64,000 bases of DNA from Porphyrobacter sp. (GCA_016125555.1 WGLN01000007.1:1-64000); one strand, 5' to 3'; counted from the first letter of the stretch, positions 8,222 through 19,381 are shown. Made by a program: numbers and translations. Notes: generated by a model from the sequence alone, not told the origin.

Positions 8222-9244
8222 ATGGCAGGCACGGTTCTGGTGACGGGGGCGACCGGCTACATCGCCGGAGAGCTGATCCGGCAGTTGCTGGCGAAGGGCT
8301 GGACGGTCCACGGCACGGTGCGCAATGTCGCCAAGAGCGAGGCGGGCCTGCGCGTCCGGCTCGGCAATCCTTCGGCGAGCGCCTTCCGCCTGTTCGAGGC
8401 GGAACTCATGTCCGATAAGGGCTGGGCCGAGGCGGTCGCCGGCTGCACCCATGTCGCCCACGTCGCCTCGCCGATCCCCGCACAGGCCCCGAAGCACGAG
8501 GACGAGCTGATCGTCCCCGCGCGCGAAGGCACGCTGCGCGCCCTGCGCTTCGCGCGCGATGCGGGCGTCAGGCGCTTTGTCCAGACCTCCTCGACCGCGG
8601 CGGTCGTCTACGGGGTCGACCGCGGCACCTACACCTTCACCGAGGCGGACTGGACCAATATCGACCACCCCGACGCCTATCCCTATGTGAAATCCAAGAC
8701 CATCGCCGAGCGCGCCGCGCGCGAATGGGTGGCGGCCGAGGGCGGCGCGATGGAGTTCGTCTCGGTCAACCCCGGCATGGTGCTGGGTCCGGTCGATAGC
8801 GGGGACTTCTCGGCCTCGGTCGAACTGGTCCAGCAATTGCTGTCCGGCGCGATGCCGATGGCGCCCGACCTCGGCTTCCCGATCGTCGACGTGCGCGACA
8901 TCGCGGCGCTGCACGTGCTGGCGCTCGAGGTGCCGGGGCTGGCGGGCGAGCGGTTCCTCGGAGCCGGCAAGTTCCTCACCGCGCTCGAGGTGGCAGGCGT
9001 GCTGCGCGCAAGGCTCGGGGACAAGGCGCGCAAGGCCCCCACCCGGCGGATGCCCGACTGGCTGGTGAGCGTGCTCGCGCTGTTCAACGCCGAGGTTCGC
9101 GGGGTGAAGACCGAGATCGGCAAGGTCCGCCATGTCGATTCCTCCCACGCGAGGGAGCGGCTCGGCTGGACCATGCGTGCCGTCGAGGATACCATCGCCG
9201 ACTGCGGGGAAAGCCTGATCGCGCACGGGGTGGTGAAAGCCTGA
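8222..9244 (+). CDS. extended SDR family oxidoreductase (dihydroflavonol-reductase/epimerase-like)
   Basis: This is an NAD(P)-dependent extended short-chain dehydrogenase of 340 residues from ATG 8222, which is preceded by GGGGAG. An in-frame TTG at 8207 is less likely. The Rossmann motif TGATGYIAG is at the N-terminus. The catalytic triad region shows TSSTAAVVYG and YVKSK (YxxxK), followed by the NPGMVLGP segment common in cinnamoyl-CoA/dihydroflavonol reductase-like proteins. The substrate is unknown; in bacteria such proteins often act on aldehydes or ketones. Its stop overlaps the next start by one base, so it forms a pair with the SDR that follows. Confidence 0.85.
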   Translation: MAGTVLVTGATGYIAGELIRQLLAKGWTVHGTVRNVAKSEAGLRVRLGNPSASAFRLFEAELMSDKGWAEAVAGCTHVAHVASPIPAQAPKHEDELIVPAREGTLRALRFARDAGVRRFVQTSSTAAVVYGVDRGTYTFTEADWTNIDHPDAYPYVKSKTIAERAAREWVAAEGGAMEFVSVNPGMVLGPVDSGDFSASVELVQQLLSGAMPMAPDLGFPIVDVRDIAALHVLALEVPGLAGERFLGAGKFLTALEVAGVLRARLGDKARKAPTRRMPDWLVSVLALFNAEVRGVKTEIGKVRHVDSSHARERLGWTMRAVEDTIADCGESLIAHGVVKA

Positions 9245-9966
9245 TGGATGTGAACGGCAAGGTGGTGCTGCTGACCGGCGGCAGTGCGGGCATCGGGCGC
9301 GAACTCGCGCGGAAGCTCAAGGCGAAGGGCGCGGAGGTGATCCTGACGGGACGCGATGCGGCGCGGCTCGAAGCGATGCGCAGCGAGGGTTTCGCGGTGC
9401 TCGCCGCCGACCTGTCCAACGCGGAGGGCGTCGATGCGCTGGTGGCGGCGCTCGGCGAGCGCGACATCGACATCCTGATCAACAATGCCGGGCAGGGCGT
9501 CGCCCACGATTTCCGCGAGGGGGCGCCCGATCCTGATGCGGCCGACGCCTGCATCTACGCCAACCTGAACGCCCCGATCCGCCTCACCGCCGCGCTGCTG
9601 CCGCGGCTGCGAGCAAGACCGGAGGCCGCGATCGTCAACGTCACCAGCGGCCTCGCCATCGCCCCGCGCGCGGGCAGCCCGGTCTATTGCGCCACCAAGG
9701 CTGCCTTACGGAGCTACACGCTCGCGCTGCGCGCGCAGCTTGCGGGCGAGCGGGTGCTGGTGGTGGAGGCGCTGCCGCCGGTGGTCGACACGCAGATGAC
9801 CGCCGACCGCCCCAAGGGCAAGATGCCACCGCAAGAATGCGCGCGCCAGATCCTCGCCGCGCTCGAGGGCGGGCGGAGCGAGGCGAACGTGGGACTGACC
9901 AAGGTGCTGCGCGCGGTCTATTCGGTTTCCCCCGCGCTCGCCCGGGCGGTGATGATCCGCTACTAG
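9244..9966 (+). CDS. classical SDR family oxidoreductase
   Basis: This 240-residue classical short-chain dehydrogenase has the cofactor motif TGGSAGIG at 11-18, the structural NNAG motif, and catalytic Ser, Tyr and Lys in [10 protein letters not shown] and YCATKAAL. It resembles DltE-type oxidoreductases of unknown substrate. Its ATG shares a base with the stop of the preceding SDR gene (TGATG), which implies coupled translation and perhaps a joint reaction. No substrate can be assigned from sequence. Confidence 0.85.
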   Translation: MDVNGKVVLLTGGSAGIGRELARKLKAKGAEVILTGRDAARLEAMRSEGFAVLAADLSNAEGVDALVAALGERDIDILINNAGQGVAHDFREGAPDPDAADACIYANLNAPIRLTAALLPRLRARPEAAIVNVTSGLAIAPRAGSPVYCATKAALRSYTLALRAQLAGERVLVVEALPPVVDTQMTADRPKGKMPPQECARQILAALEGGRSEANVGLTKVLRAVYSVSPALARAVMIRY

Positions 9967-9971
9967 GCGCC

Positions 9972-9991
9972 CGGCCGCATGGGCGCGGCCG
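9972..9991. terminator. hairpin after the SDR pair
   Basis: CGGCCGC at 9972-9978 pairs with GCGGCCG at 9985-9991 across a 6-base loop, 5 bases after the SDR stop. It has no T-run, so it is a weak terminator candidate. Confidence 0.4.
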
Positions 9992-10090
9992 TGTCGCGGC
10001 GCGCTTCCTCCCCGCTCGCCACTTTGGCACGTTGACGCTCGGGACGCGCTCGGGCAACGCATCGGACAAAGCCAATCGAGAGGGATGCCA

Positions 10091-11623
10091 GTGTCCGCCA
10101 ACATCGCCGAAATGGAACGCCGCCGCGAAGCCGCCCGCATGGGAGGCGGGCAGAAGCGCATCGACGCCCAGCACGCCAAGGGCAAGCTGACCGCGCGCGA
10201 GCGATTGGACGTGCTGCTCGACGAAAGCAGCTTCGAGGAGCTCGACACCTATGTCGAGCATGATTGCCAAGACTTCGGCATGGAAAGCCAGCGAATCCCG
10301 GGCGACGGGGTGGTGACCGGCAGCGGCACGATCAACGGGCGGCTGGTCTACGTCTTCAGCCAGGACTTCACCGTCTTCGGCGGCTCGCTGTCGAAGCGCC
10401 ATGCCGAGAAGATCTGCAAGGTGATGGACACCGCGATGAAGGTCGGCGCGCCCGTCATCGGCCTCAACGATTCGGGCGGGGCGCGCATCCAGGAGGGCGT
10501 GGCGAGCCTCGGCGGCTATGCCGAGGTGTTCCAGAGGAACGTGCTGGCGAGCGGCGTGGTGCCGCAGATCAGCCTCATCATGGGGCCCTGCGCGGGCGGG
10601 GCGGTCTATTCCCCCGCGATGACCGACTTCATCTTCATGGTGAAGGATTCGAGCTACATGTTCGTCACCGGGCCGGACGTGGTGAAGACCGTCACCAACG
10701 AGGTCGTGACGCAGGAGGAATTGGGCGGGGCGGTGACCCACACCACCAAGACCAGCGTCGCGGACTTGGCCTATGAGAACGATGTCGAGGCGCTGCTGGC
10801 GACCCGCCGTTTCATGGACTTCCTGCCGCTGTCGAACCGCGAGGACGTGCCGACGCTTCCGACCAGCGACCCGTGGGACCGTCTGGAAAACAGCCTCGAC
10901 ACGCTGATCCCCGACAACGCCAACCAGCCATACGACATGCACGAGGTGATTTCGAAGGTGCTCGACGAGGGCGATTTCTTCGAAATCCAGCCGGCCCACG
11001 CCGCCAACATCATCTGCGGTTTCGGCCGCATCGAGGGCCGCACCGTGGGGGTGGTGGCGAACCAGCCGATGGTCCTCGCCGGCGTGCTCGACATCAATTC
11101 CTCGAAGAAGGCCGCGCGCTTCGTGCGGTTCTGCGATGCCTTCGAGATCCCCATCCTTACCTTCGTCGACGTCCCCGGCTTCCTCCCCGGCACCGCGCAG
11201 GAGCTGGGCGGGATTATCAAGCACGGCGCCAAGCTGCTCTTCGCCTATGCCGAGGCGACCGTGCCCAAGATCACCGTCATCACCCGCAAGGCATACGGCG
11301 GGGCCTATGACGTGATGGCGAGCAAGCACCTGCGCGGCGATCTCAACTACGCCTGGCCCACCGCCGAAATCGCGGTGATGGGCGCGAAGGGCGCGGTGGA
11401 GATCATCTTCCGGCAGGATCGCGACAACCCCGAGAAAATCGCCGAGAAGACCAAGGAATACGAAGACCGCTTCGCCAACCCCTTCGTGGCGGCGCAACGC
11501 GGCTATATCGACGAGGTGATCCATCCGCACTCGACCCGGCGGCGGATTGCCTTGGGGCTACGCAAGCTGCGGACGAAGCAGTTGGAGAACCCGTGGAAGA
11601 AGCATGACAACATTCCGCTGTGA
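10091..11623 (+). CDS. pccB: propionyl-CoA carboxylase beta chain
   Basis: This is the carboxyltransferase subunit that moves CO2 from carboxybiotin to propionyl-CoA to give methylmalonyl-CoA. I prefer GTG 10091 (510 residues) because GAGAGGG is correctly spaced from it; ATG 10085 is the alternative. Family features include the [15 protein letters not shown]-terminus, [12 protein letters not shown], the acyl-CoA site [23 protein letters not shown], the second site [14 protein letters not shown], and [13 protein letters not shown]. Location beside methylmalonyl-CoA epimerase and mutase supports propionyl-CoA over acetyl- or methylcrotonyl-CoA. The biotin-bearing partner is at 19469-21523. Confidence 0.93.
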   Translation: MSANIAEMERRREAARMGGGQKRIDAQHAKGKLTARERLDVLLDESSFEELDTYVEHDCQDFGMESQRIPGDGVVTGSGTINGRLVYVFSQDFTVFGGSLSKRHAEKICKVMDTAMKVGAPVIGLNDSGGARIQEGVASLGGYAEVFQRNVLASGVVPQISLIMGPCAGGAVYSPAMTDFIFMVKDSSYMFVTGPDVVKTVTNEVVTQEELGGAVTHTTKTSVADLAYENDVEALLATRRFMDFLPLSNREDVPTLPTSDPWDRLENSLDTLIPDNANQPYDMHEVISKVLDEGDFFEIQPAHAANIICGFGRIEGRTVGVVANQPMVLAGVLDINSSKKAARFVRFCDAFEIPILTFVDVPGFLPGTAQELGGIIKHGAKLLFAYAEATVPKITVITRKAYGGAYDVMASKHLRGDLNYAWPTAEIAVMGAKGAVEIIFRQDRDNPEKIAEKTKEYEDRFANPFVAAQRGYIDEVIHPHSTRRRIALGLRKLRTKQLENPWKKHDNIPL

Positions 11624-11895
11624 TAGCTGAACTCGAAAAGCTGAAGGCTCTTCTGTGGGAAGAATGGGACCCCATCGGTCTCAATGACACCGATTGTCCC
11701 AGAGACGAGTACGATAGCTATGCTCTCAGGCTATACTCGATCTTGAAGTCCAACGCCTCCCGCGACGAGGTTCTGAACTACCTGGTTTGGGTGCGAACCG
11801 AGTACATCGGCATAGGGGAGAAGGGCGACCCAGCTATTGAAGCAGATCGGATAGTCGCAGACAAAGCAATGCAAATTCACAAGGATGCGCAATGA
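11620..11895 (+). CDS. small acidic hypothetical protein inserted in the propionate operon
   Basis: This 91-residue protein starts at a GTG overlapping the pccB stop and ends in an ATGA overlap with mce, so it is coupled on both sides. The sequence contains [13 protein letters not shown] and [14 protein letters not shown]. From memory, this WDPIG...DEYDSY pattern recurs in small uncharacterised proteins (DUF1871-like), some found near immunity-type genes. I could not check this. Base composition is about half GC by eye, well below both neighbours, which points to acquisition. It has no signal peptide, membrane segment or metal motif. It is unlikely to be a propionate enzyme. Confidence 0.7.
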   Translation: MIAELEKLKALLWEEWDPIGLNDTDCPRDEYDSYALRLYSILKSNASRDEVLNYLVWVRTEYIGIGEKGDPAIEADRIVADKAMQIHKDAQ

Positions 11896-12344
11896 AACTC
11901 GGCCGCTTGAACCACATCGGGGTCGCCACGCCCTCCATCGCGGACTCGATCGCGTTCTACCGCGACGTCATGGGCGCGACGAAGATCCATGACCCCTTCG
12001 ACCTCGAGGAACAGGGCGTGAAGGTCTGCTTCGTCGACACGCCCGGTGCGGAGGGGGCGATGAACGGGACGCAGATCGAGCTGATCGAGCCGCTGGAGCC
12101 GGACTCCACCCTCGCAGGCTTCCTCGCCAAGAACCCCTTGGGCGGCCAGCATCACCTGTGCTTCGAGGTGCCCGACATCGCCGAGGCGCGCGCCGAGTTC
12201 GAGAGCCTCGGCAAGCGCATCCTCGGCCCCACCCGCATCGGCGCGCACGGCACCCCTATCTTTTTCGTCCATCCCAAGGACATGGGCGGCATGCTTACCG
12301 AGATCATGGAGACGCCCAAAGAGGGCACGCACTGGTCGAACTGA
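11892..12344 (+). CDS. mce: methylmalonyl-CoA epimerase
   Basis: This enzyme interconverts (S)- and (R)-methylmalonyl-CoA between the carboxylase and the mutase. The 150-residue vicinal-oxygen-chelate protein opens with GRLNHIGVATPSI (metal His), has GGQHHLCFEVPDI (second metal region), and ends with FVHPKDMGGMLTEIME carrying the last Glu ligand. The length is typical. Its start overlaps the preceding 91-codon gene. Its position between pccB and the mutase fits the pathway order exactly. Confidence 0.93.
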   Translation: MKLGRLNHIGVATPSIADSIAFYRDVMGATKIHDPFDLEEQGVKVCFVDTPGAEGAMNGTQIELIEPLEPDSTLAGFLAKNPLGGQHHLCFEVPDIAEARAEFESLGKRILGPTRIGAHGTPIFFVHPKDMGGMLTEIMETPKEGTHWSN

Positions 12345-12361
12345 ACCCTTCGGAGAGAAGA

Positions 12362-13147
12362 ATGTCCTACGAAACCATCCGCGTCGAGCGCGAAGGCCCG
12401 CTCACCACCATCACCCTCAACCGCCCCGAGCGCCTCAATGCCATGCCCCCGCAGATGGCGGACGAGCTGGGGCAGGCGTTCTACGACCTGGGCGATGCGC
12501 GCGCGGTGCTGATCACGGGCGAGGGCAAGGGCTTCTGCTCGGGCGCGGACCTCTCGGCGCGCGGGAGCGGCTCGGCGCTCGGCGGCAAGGGCGGCAGCCA
12601 CGAGGCGCTGATCAATCACTACAACCCGGCCATAAGCCAGCTGATCCGCGCGAGTGTGCCGGTGATCTGCGCGGTCAACGGCCCGGCGGCGGGCGTCGGG
12701 TGCAGCCTCGCGCTGGCGGCGGATTTCACCATCGCCGCCAAGAGCGCCTATTTCCTCCAGGCCTTCGTCAATATCGGCCTCGTGCCCGACGGCGGCTCGA
12801 CCTGGCTGCTCACCCGCGCCATCGGCCGCGCGCGTGCCACCCGCATGATGATGCTGGGCGAGAAGATTTCGGGGCAGCAGGCCGAGGAATGGGGCCTCGT
12901 CTACAAGTGTGTCGAGGACGCCGAGCTGATGACCGAGGCCCGCGCGCTGGCCGAGAAGCTGGCGAACGGCCCGACCGTGGCCTACGCGACAATGAAGCGC
13001 AACATCGCCACCGCATTGGACCAGAACCTCCAGATGGTGCTGCTCGCCGAGGCCGAGGGCCAGCGCATCGCGGGCGCCACCAAGGACGCGATGGAGGGCG
13101 GCATGGCCTTCCTCCAGAAGCGGAAAGCCGAATTCAAGGGTCAATAG
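12362..13147 (+). CDS. enoyl-CoA hydratase/isomerase family protein, PaaG-like
   Basis: This is a crotonase-fold enzyme of 261 residues from ATG 12362, with GGAGAGAAG upstream. It has the oxyanion-hole motifs GEGKGFCSGADL and NGPAAGVGCSLALAADF. At the second catalytic position it carries Asp in NIGLVPDGGSTWLL, where classical hydratases have Glu (PGAGGTQ type). That D-G-G/S-T-W pattern, and EEWGLVYKCV after it, resemble PaaG, the ring-epoxide isomerase of phenylacetate degradation. Such PaaG-like proteins also occur outside paa clusters, and no other paa genes are seen here, so the substrate is open. The stop codon sits inside a perfect inverted repeat. Confidence 0.82.
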   Translation: MSYETIRVEREGPLTTITLNRPERLNAMPPQMADELGQAFYDLGDARAVLITGEGKGFCSGADLSARGSGSALGGKGGSHEALINHYNPAISQLIRASVPVICAVNGPAAGVGCSLALAADFTIAAKSAYFLQAFVNIGLVPDGGSTWLLTRAIGRARATRMMMLGEKISGQQAEEWGLVYKCVEDAELMTEARALAEKLANGPTVAYATMKRNIATALDQNLQMVLLAEAEGQRIAGATKDAMEGGMAFLQKRKAEFKGQ

Positions 13148-13166
13148 TCGGCCCGACTATTGACCC
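13138..13166. repeat. 29-bp perfect inverted repeat spanning the crotonase stop codon
   Basis: GGGTCAATAGTCGG at 13138-13151 is followed by one base and then its exact reverse complement at 13153-13166. The TAG stop at 13145-13147 lies in the left arm. In RNA this would form a very tight hairpin (centre bases unpaired) or act as a palindromic DNA site. No T-run follows. Confidence 0.7.
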
Positions 13167-13170
13167 GCAG

Positions 13171-13258
13171 CCCCCGCGAAGGCGGGGGCCCAGCTAAGTA
13201 TTGCGCTATGGATGCTGGAACGGAAGTCACCACAGGTGAAACAAGTTCAGCATGACGG
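13171..13258. repeat. REP-like palindromic intergenic element
   Basis: CCCCCGC/GCGGGGG (13171-13188, 4-base loop) is followed by a second, imperfect inverted repeat, TGGATGCTGGAAC (13209-13221) against GTTCAGCATGACG (13245-13257). The CCCCGCGAAGGCGGGGG and TTCAGCATGACGG strings look like interspersed palindromic repeats common in sphingomonad genomes, from memory. It fills the gap before the mutase gene and could terminate or attenuate read-through. Confidence 0.5.
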
Positions 13259-13270
13259 AATTGTATAGGC

Positions 13271-15424
<2,154 letters not shown>

Positions 15425-15426
15425 CC

Positions 15427-15660
15427 ATGCCGACGGTGATGCGGCTCGGCGCGTTTCGGTTCTACTTCTACAGCCACGAACCGAACGAGCCGCCGCATAT
15501 CCATATCGACAAGGGCGAAGCGACGATCAAGGTCTGGCTCGGCAGCCTCGAGGTCGCCCGCAGCCGGGGCTTTCGCGCGCACGAGATCAATGGCATTGTG
15601 GCGATGGTCGCCGAACATCAGGCGGCGCTGACGGAGGCATGGCATGAATATTTCGGCTAA
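15427..15660 (+). CDS. DUF4160 domain protein
   Basis: A 77-residue protein from ATG 15427, three bases after the mutase stop. It matches the DUF4160 pattern: a start PTVMRLGAFRFYFYS, the HEPNEPPHIHI motif, and KVWLGSLEVA. DUF4160 genes are very often followed by a DUF2442 gene, as here with a 17-base overlap, and the pair has been proposed to be toxin-antitoxin-like. I know of no settled activity. The His-rich PPHIHID motif is the most conserved part. High GC like its surroundings, so not obviously recent. Confidence 0.85.
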   Translation: MPTVMRLGAFRFYFYSHEPNEPPHIHIDKGEATIKVWLGSLEVARSRGFRAHEINGIVAMVAEHQAALTEAWHEYFG

Positions 15661-15904
15661 AGTGACCGACGAGCGCGTGCTCGACGTGCGCTTCGACGAG
15701 GCCAGCCTGATCGTCGATCTGATGGACGGGCGGACGATCGCGGTGCCCCTCGCATGGTATCCGCGCTTGCTCCATGCGACGCCTGAGCAGAGGGCGAAGT
15801 GGGAGAAGGCCGGGGCGGGCTATGGCATCCACTGGCCCGAGATCGACGAAGACCTCAGCACCGAAGGTCTGCTGCGAGGTGCGCCTGCGCCCAAGGCGGC
15901 TTGA
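15644..15904 (+). CDS. DUF2442 domain protein
   Basis: An 86-residue protein with the DUF2442 features VLDVRFDEASLIVDLMDGRTIAVPLAWYPRL split over the N-terminal half, and the closing GIHWPEIDEDLSTEGLL segment. This family is usually encoded just after DUF4160 and is thought to be its partner, possibly an antitoxin or DNA-binding protein; this is not proven. The start overlaps the DUF4160 gene by 17 bases, so expression is coupled. The C-terminal LRGAPAPKAA tail looks like an unstructured extension. Confidence 0.85.
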   Translation: MNISAKVTDERVLDVRFDEASLIVDLMDGRTIAVPLAWYPRLLHATPEQRAKWEKAGAGYGIHWPEIDEDLSTEGLLRGAPAPKAA

Positions 15905-15921
15905 TGCCGGGAGGTCGATGA

Positions 15922-16143
15922 ATGCGCGGCTTTCGGTTATTCATCCTTGCGATGGTGACGGCGGTCGCCACCATGCTCCTATTGGTTTCCTATTTCACTT
16001 GGGGCATGGCTGATTTCGACTGTTTCGACGGTTATCTCGAGTGTCGGCACAACTGGTGGAGCAACGGCGGCCTGATGGCCTTAGGTGCCATTCTTGGCTG
16101 GCTGGCGGCGTTCGCATGGTTCTCCAAAACTCGAAAAAAGTGA
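15922..16143 (+). CDS. small membrane protein with two transmembrane segments
   Basis: A 73-residue protein with hydrophobic stretches at about 6-27 and 48-68, separated by a loop with two Cys residues ([13 protein letters not shown]) that could form a disulfide on the periplasmic side. The C-terminus is basic (SKTRKK), which suggests a cytoplasmic end. I recognise no family. It is less GC-rich than its neighbours. It lies between the DUF2442 gene and bioB with 7 bases to the bioB start. Confidence 0.65.
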   Translation: MRGFRLFILAMVTAVATMLLLVSYFTWGMADFDCFDGYLECRHNWWSNGGLMALGAILGWLAAFAWFSKTRKK

Positions 16144-16150
16144 TTTCCTA

Positions 16151-17161
16151 ATGACCAACCCCCGCACCGACTGGACCCGCGCCGAAATCGCAGGGCTCTT
16201 CGACCTGCCCTTCACCGAGCTGCTGTTCCAGGCCGCCTCGGTCCACCGAGCATACCACCCCGCGACCGAAGTCCAGCTGTGCACCCTGCTCAGCATCAAG
16301 ACCGGCGGGTGTCCGGAGGATTGCGGCTATTGCTCGCAGTCGGTTCATGCCGACAGCGGCGTCGAGGCGACCAAGCTGATGGACGTGCAGGCCGTGCTCC
16401 AGCGCGCGGCGCAGGCGAAGGATGCGGGCTCGCAGCGCTTCTGCATGGGCGCGGCGTGGCGCAATCCCAAGGACCGCGACATGCCCGCGATCGTCGAGAT
16501 CGTGAAGGGCGTGCGCGCCATGGGCCTCGAGACCTGCATGACGCTGGGGATGCTCGAACCGCATCAGGCAGACCAGCTGGCCGAGGCGGGCCTCGATTAC
16601 TACAACCACAATATCGACAGCTCGCCCGAATATTACGAGCGCGTCATTTCTACCCGCGACTTCCAGTGCCGGCTCGACACGCTCGATCACGTCCGCAAGG
16701 CGGGGATCAACGTCTGCTCCGGCGGGATCGTCGGGATGGGCGAGACGCGTGAGGATCGGGTGGGCTTCGTCCACACCCTCGCCACCCTGCCGCAGCATCC
16801 CGAGAGCGTGCCGGTCAACGCGCTGGTGCCGGTCAAGGGCACGGTGCTGGGCAACATGCTGGCCGACACGCCGCTCGCCAAGATCGACGATATCGAGTTC
16901 GTCCGCACGGTCGCGGTCGCGCGCATCACCATGCCGCGCTCGATGGTGCGGCTCTCGGCGGGGCGCGAATCGATGTCCGAGGCGACGCAGGCGCTGTGCT
17001 TCCTCGCGGGGGCCAACAGCATCTTCACCGGCGACAAGCTGCTGACCGCGCCCAATGCGGGCGACGACAGTGACGGCGCGCTGTTCGCGAAGCTGGGACT
17101 GACGGCGCTCAAGGGTGAGGAACCCGCGCGCGCCTGCAAGAGCGCGGTGGCGGCGGAGTGA
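16151..17161 (+). CDS. bioB: biotin synthase
   Basis: This radical SAM enzyme inserts sulfur into dethiobiotin. The 336-residue product (ATG 16151) has the [4Fe-4S] motif CPEDCGYC with Cys54, Cys58 and Cys61. It also has the family blocks [28 protein letters not shown] and [13 protein letters not shown], and later [17 protein letters not shown] and GDKLLT. No other bio genes are in the window. Placement between the mutase and pccA makes metabolic sense, because the PccA subunit carries biotin. The start has no strong Shine-Dalgarno sequence; a longer in-frame start at 16085 would overlap the membrane-protein gene. Confidence 0.96.
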   Translation: MTNPRTDWTRAEIAGLFDLPFTELLFQAASVHRAYHPATEVQLCTLLSIKTGGCPEDCGYCSQSVHADSGVEATKLMDVQAVLQRAAQAKDAGSQRFCMGAAWRNPKDRDMPAIVEIVKGVRAMGLETCMTLGMLEPHQADQLAEAGLDYYNHNIDSSPEYYERVISTRDFQCRLDTLDHVRKAGINVCSGGIVGMGETREDRVGFVHTLATLPQHPESVPVNALVPVKGTVLGNMLADTPLAKIDDIEFVRTVAVARITMPRSMVRLSAGRESMSEATQALCFLAGANSIFTGDKLLTAPNAGDDSDGALFAKLGLTALKGEEPARACKSAVAAE

Positions 17162-17982
17162 TCGCGCTCCTCGCCGCAGCGGCGCTGGCGGCGGCGCCCG
17201 CGCCCGAGCCGCAGCCGCTGATCATCGGCGAGACGGTGAGGCTCGAATCGGTGGGGGCCGAGCGCAGCGTCAACATCGTCCTCCCGCCCGATTACGCCGC
17301 CGACCCGGACCGGCGCTGGCCGGTGATCTACCAGCTCGACGGGGCGCTGAAGCAGGACCTGATGATGGGCGCCGGGCTGATGCGCTGGGGCGCGCTGTGG
17401 GGGCGCAGCGCGGATGCGATCATCGTTGGCATCGAGACCAAGGACCGCCAGCGCGAACTGCTTCCGCCCACCTCCGACAAGGCCGAGGCGAAGCGCTGGC
17501 CCACCGCGGGCGAAAGCGCCGCGTTCCGGGCGTGGATCGCGGATACGGTCAAGCCGATGGTCGAGGCGCGCTACCGCACCGATGGGCGCGCCTTCCTCGT
17601 CGGCGAGAGCGCGGCGGGGCATTTCGTGGTCGAGACGTGGGAGGAAACGCCCGGCCTGTTCACCGGCTACGCCGCGATCTCCCCCAGCCTGCAATGGGAC
17701 TTCGAGGCATTGAGCCGCCATCCCTTGGGCGATGAGAAACGCCCGCCCATCTATCTCAGCCTCGCCAACGAGGGCGGGGCGACCGAAGCGGGCATGATGC
17801 GCCTGCTGGAGAGCCTGCCTGCCAAGCAGCCCTTCTGCTTTTCCGACCGGCGCAGGCAGTTGCTCCATTCCAACAGCCTCCACGGCCTGCTGCCCGAGGC
17901 GCTGCAATATCTGCTGCCGACCAAGGCGGACTGGCTCGACGAATACGGCTTCACGCTGCGATGCGAGCGGCGGGGCGGCTGA
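17158..17982 (+). CDS. putative exported esterase (alpha/beta hydrolase)
   Basis: A 274-residue protein starting at a GTG that overlaps the bioB stop. The N-terminus ([17 protein letters not shown]) is a likely signal peptide. The body fits the putative-esterase (esterase D/Fes-like) fold: [18 protein letters not shown], a nucleophile elbow GESAAG, and a C-terminal His in [15 protein letters not shown]. Ferric-enterobactin esterase relatives and feruloyl esterases share this fold, but the substrate here is unknown. High GC and coupled to neighbours on both sides. Confidence 0.75.
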   Translation: MIALLAAAALAAAPAPEPQPLIIGETVRLESVGAERSVNIVLPPDYAADPDRRWPVIYQLDGALKQDLMMGAGLMRWGALWGRSADAIIVGIETKDRQRELLPPTSDKAEAKRWPTAGESAAFRAWIADTVKPMVEARYRTDGRAFLVGESAAGHFVVETWEETPGLFTGYAAISPSLQWDFEALSRHPLGDEKRPPIYLSLANEGGATEAGMMRLLESLPAKQPFCFSDRRRQLLHSNSLHGLLPEALQYLLPTKADWLDEYGFTLRCERRGG

Positions 17983-18768
17983 ATGAGCCTGGGCTTCGCG
18001 GTCGACACGCTGCTCCCCAAGGCGCGTGGGGGCGGGCAGCTCAGGATGGGGCTGGTGAAGCTGGAGGAGCGCGAGTGGCTCCAACCCGCGCCTGATCTGG
18101 CGTCCCGCGCCGAGGGCTTCGACGAGTGGCCGGAAGGCGTGCAACTGACGCCCGAGGTGGGCGCACCGGGCCGCGAACTGGCGACGATGCTGGGTGTCGA
18201 CGGCGCGCTCCCCGAGGCGGCGCGCGCTGTCCACGAGGACCTCTGCCTGCTCACGAAACGCGAGGGCGAGGAGGTCTACCGCCTGATCGGCGCGGCGGTG
18301 GCATGGCCTTCGGACTGGCGCCCGGCGCAGAAAATCGGACTGCCCCTGCGCGCGCTCCATGCGCCGATTGCGGGCTATGAGGAGCAGCTTGCCACCGGCG
18401 TCGACCGCTTCATGGCGACGCTGCGCCCCGGCCTCATCTACGGGCGCTGCAACTGGTTCATCGCGGCGACCGGAGAGCGCAGATGGCTGCCCGACAAGCC
18501 GCCGCAGGAAGCCTTCGCCCACGTCACGCCCGGCAACGCCGGCGAGACCCTGTTCGTGCGCTCCGAACGCCAGACGCTGCGGCGGCTTCCGCAGACAGGG
18601 GCGATCCTGTTCACCATCGGGATTTACGTCGAGCCGCTCGGCAAGCTCTCCGCCGCCAACATCGCCATGCTCGGCAAGGCCGTGCAAACCCTCGTCAGTG
18701 GCGAGGGCGACCGGCGAGGCGCACCCGCCTATGCGAAAAGCCTGACCGCCTACGCCGCGACAAAATAA
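17983..18768 (+). CDS. DUF3445 (heme-dependent oxidative N-demethylase-like) protein
   Basis: A 261-residue protein from ATG 17983, directly after the esterase stop. It matches DUF3445 by the blocks VHEDLCLLTKREGEEVYRL, WPSDWRPAQKIGLPL, IHAPI-type LHAPIAGYEEQL and LRPGLIYGRCNW, and by LFVRSERQTLRRLPQTGAILFTI split across the last third. Relatives include the heme subunit of an oxidative N-demethylase, which removes methyl groups from secondary amines. Family membership is fairly clear; the substrate here is not. Confidence 0.78.
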   Translation: MSLGFAVDTLLPKARGGGQLRMGLVKLEEREWLQPAPDLASRAEGFDEWPEGVQLTPEVGAPGRELATMLGVDGALPEAARAVHEDLCLLTKREGEEVYRLIGAAVAWPSDWRPAQKIGLPLRALHAPIAGYEEQLATGVDRFMATLRPGLIYGRCNWFIAATGERRWLPDKPPQEAFAHVTPGNAGETLFVRSERQTLRRLPQTGAILFTIGIYVEPLGKLSAANIAMLGKAVQTLVSGEGDRRGAPAYAKSLTAYAATK

Positions 18769-18922
18769 AATACCTTCCTGAAACCAGATCCTTGGTCATA
18801 GCCTGTCGCATTCCGACAAATGGCCGAATTGCCAATACGCGCCGCAGGCGTAGGATAGTGGCCGCGCAACCCAGCAAGGGGCGTGAGGAAACGGGGTCGC
18901 AAATTCTTGGAGGGGAAGAATT

Positions 18923-19381
18923 ATGCGTAAATCACTTCTTTTGGCCGCCGCTTTTGCTTTGCCGTTCTCGGCTTTTTCGGTGCCCGCAGGCGCCCAGGAC
19001 TCGCCCGAGATGAAGGCCGAGCGCATGGAGGGGGTCACTTGGGCCCGCGTCGTGATGACCAAGTTCAAGCAGGGCAAGCGCGAGCGGGCGCTCGACATCA
19101 TCAAGAACTATTTCGCCAAGGCGGATGCCATGACAGGGAGGGACTCGGGCATCCACGGCATCCACCTCAACACCGGCGAGTGGGACACCATCTACGTGTT
19201 CCCGATGAAGGGCGGACCGAGCGACATGACATGGGTAACCTCGCCCGAGGACGTCGCGTGGATGACCGCGATGATCAAGCTGGTCGGCAGCCAGGACAAG
19301 GCGATGGAACTCATCAACGAGTTCGACACGCTGATCGCCAACCAGACCAGCTATGTGGGCCACGCCCACGCGGATCACTGA
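18923..19381 (+). CDS. exported hypothetical protein
   Basis: A 152-residue protein preceded by GGAGGGGAAG. The signal peptide MRKSLLLAAAFALPFSAFS ends near VPAGAQDS. The mature part (WARVVMTKFKQGKRERAL, GIHLNTGEWDTIYVFPM, DVAWMTAMIKLVGSQDKAM) has the alternating pattern of a small dimeric alpha-beta barrel, but I cannot assign a family. The C-terminus is His-rich (YVGHAHADH). It is likely periplasmic. It lies just upstream of pccA, separated by about 90 bases. Confidence 0.7.
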   Translation: MRKSLLLAAAFALPFSAFSVPAGAQDSPEMKAERMEGVTWARVVMTKFKQGKRERALDIIKNYFAKADAMTGRDSGIHGIHLNTGEWDTIYVFPMKGGPSDMTWVTSPEDVAWMTAMIKLVGSQDKAMELINEFDTLIANQTSYVGHAHADH

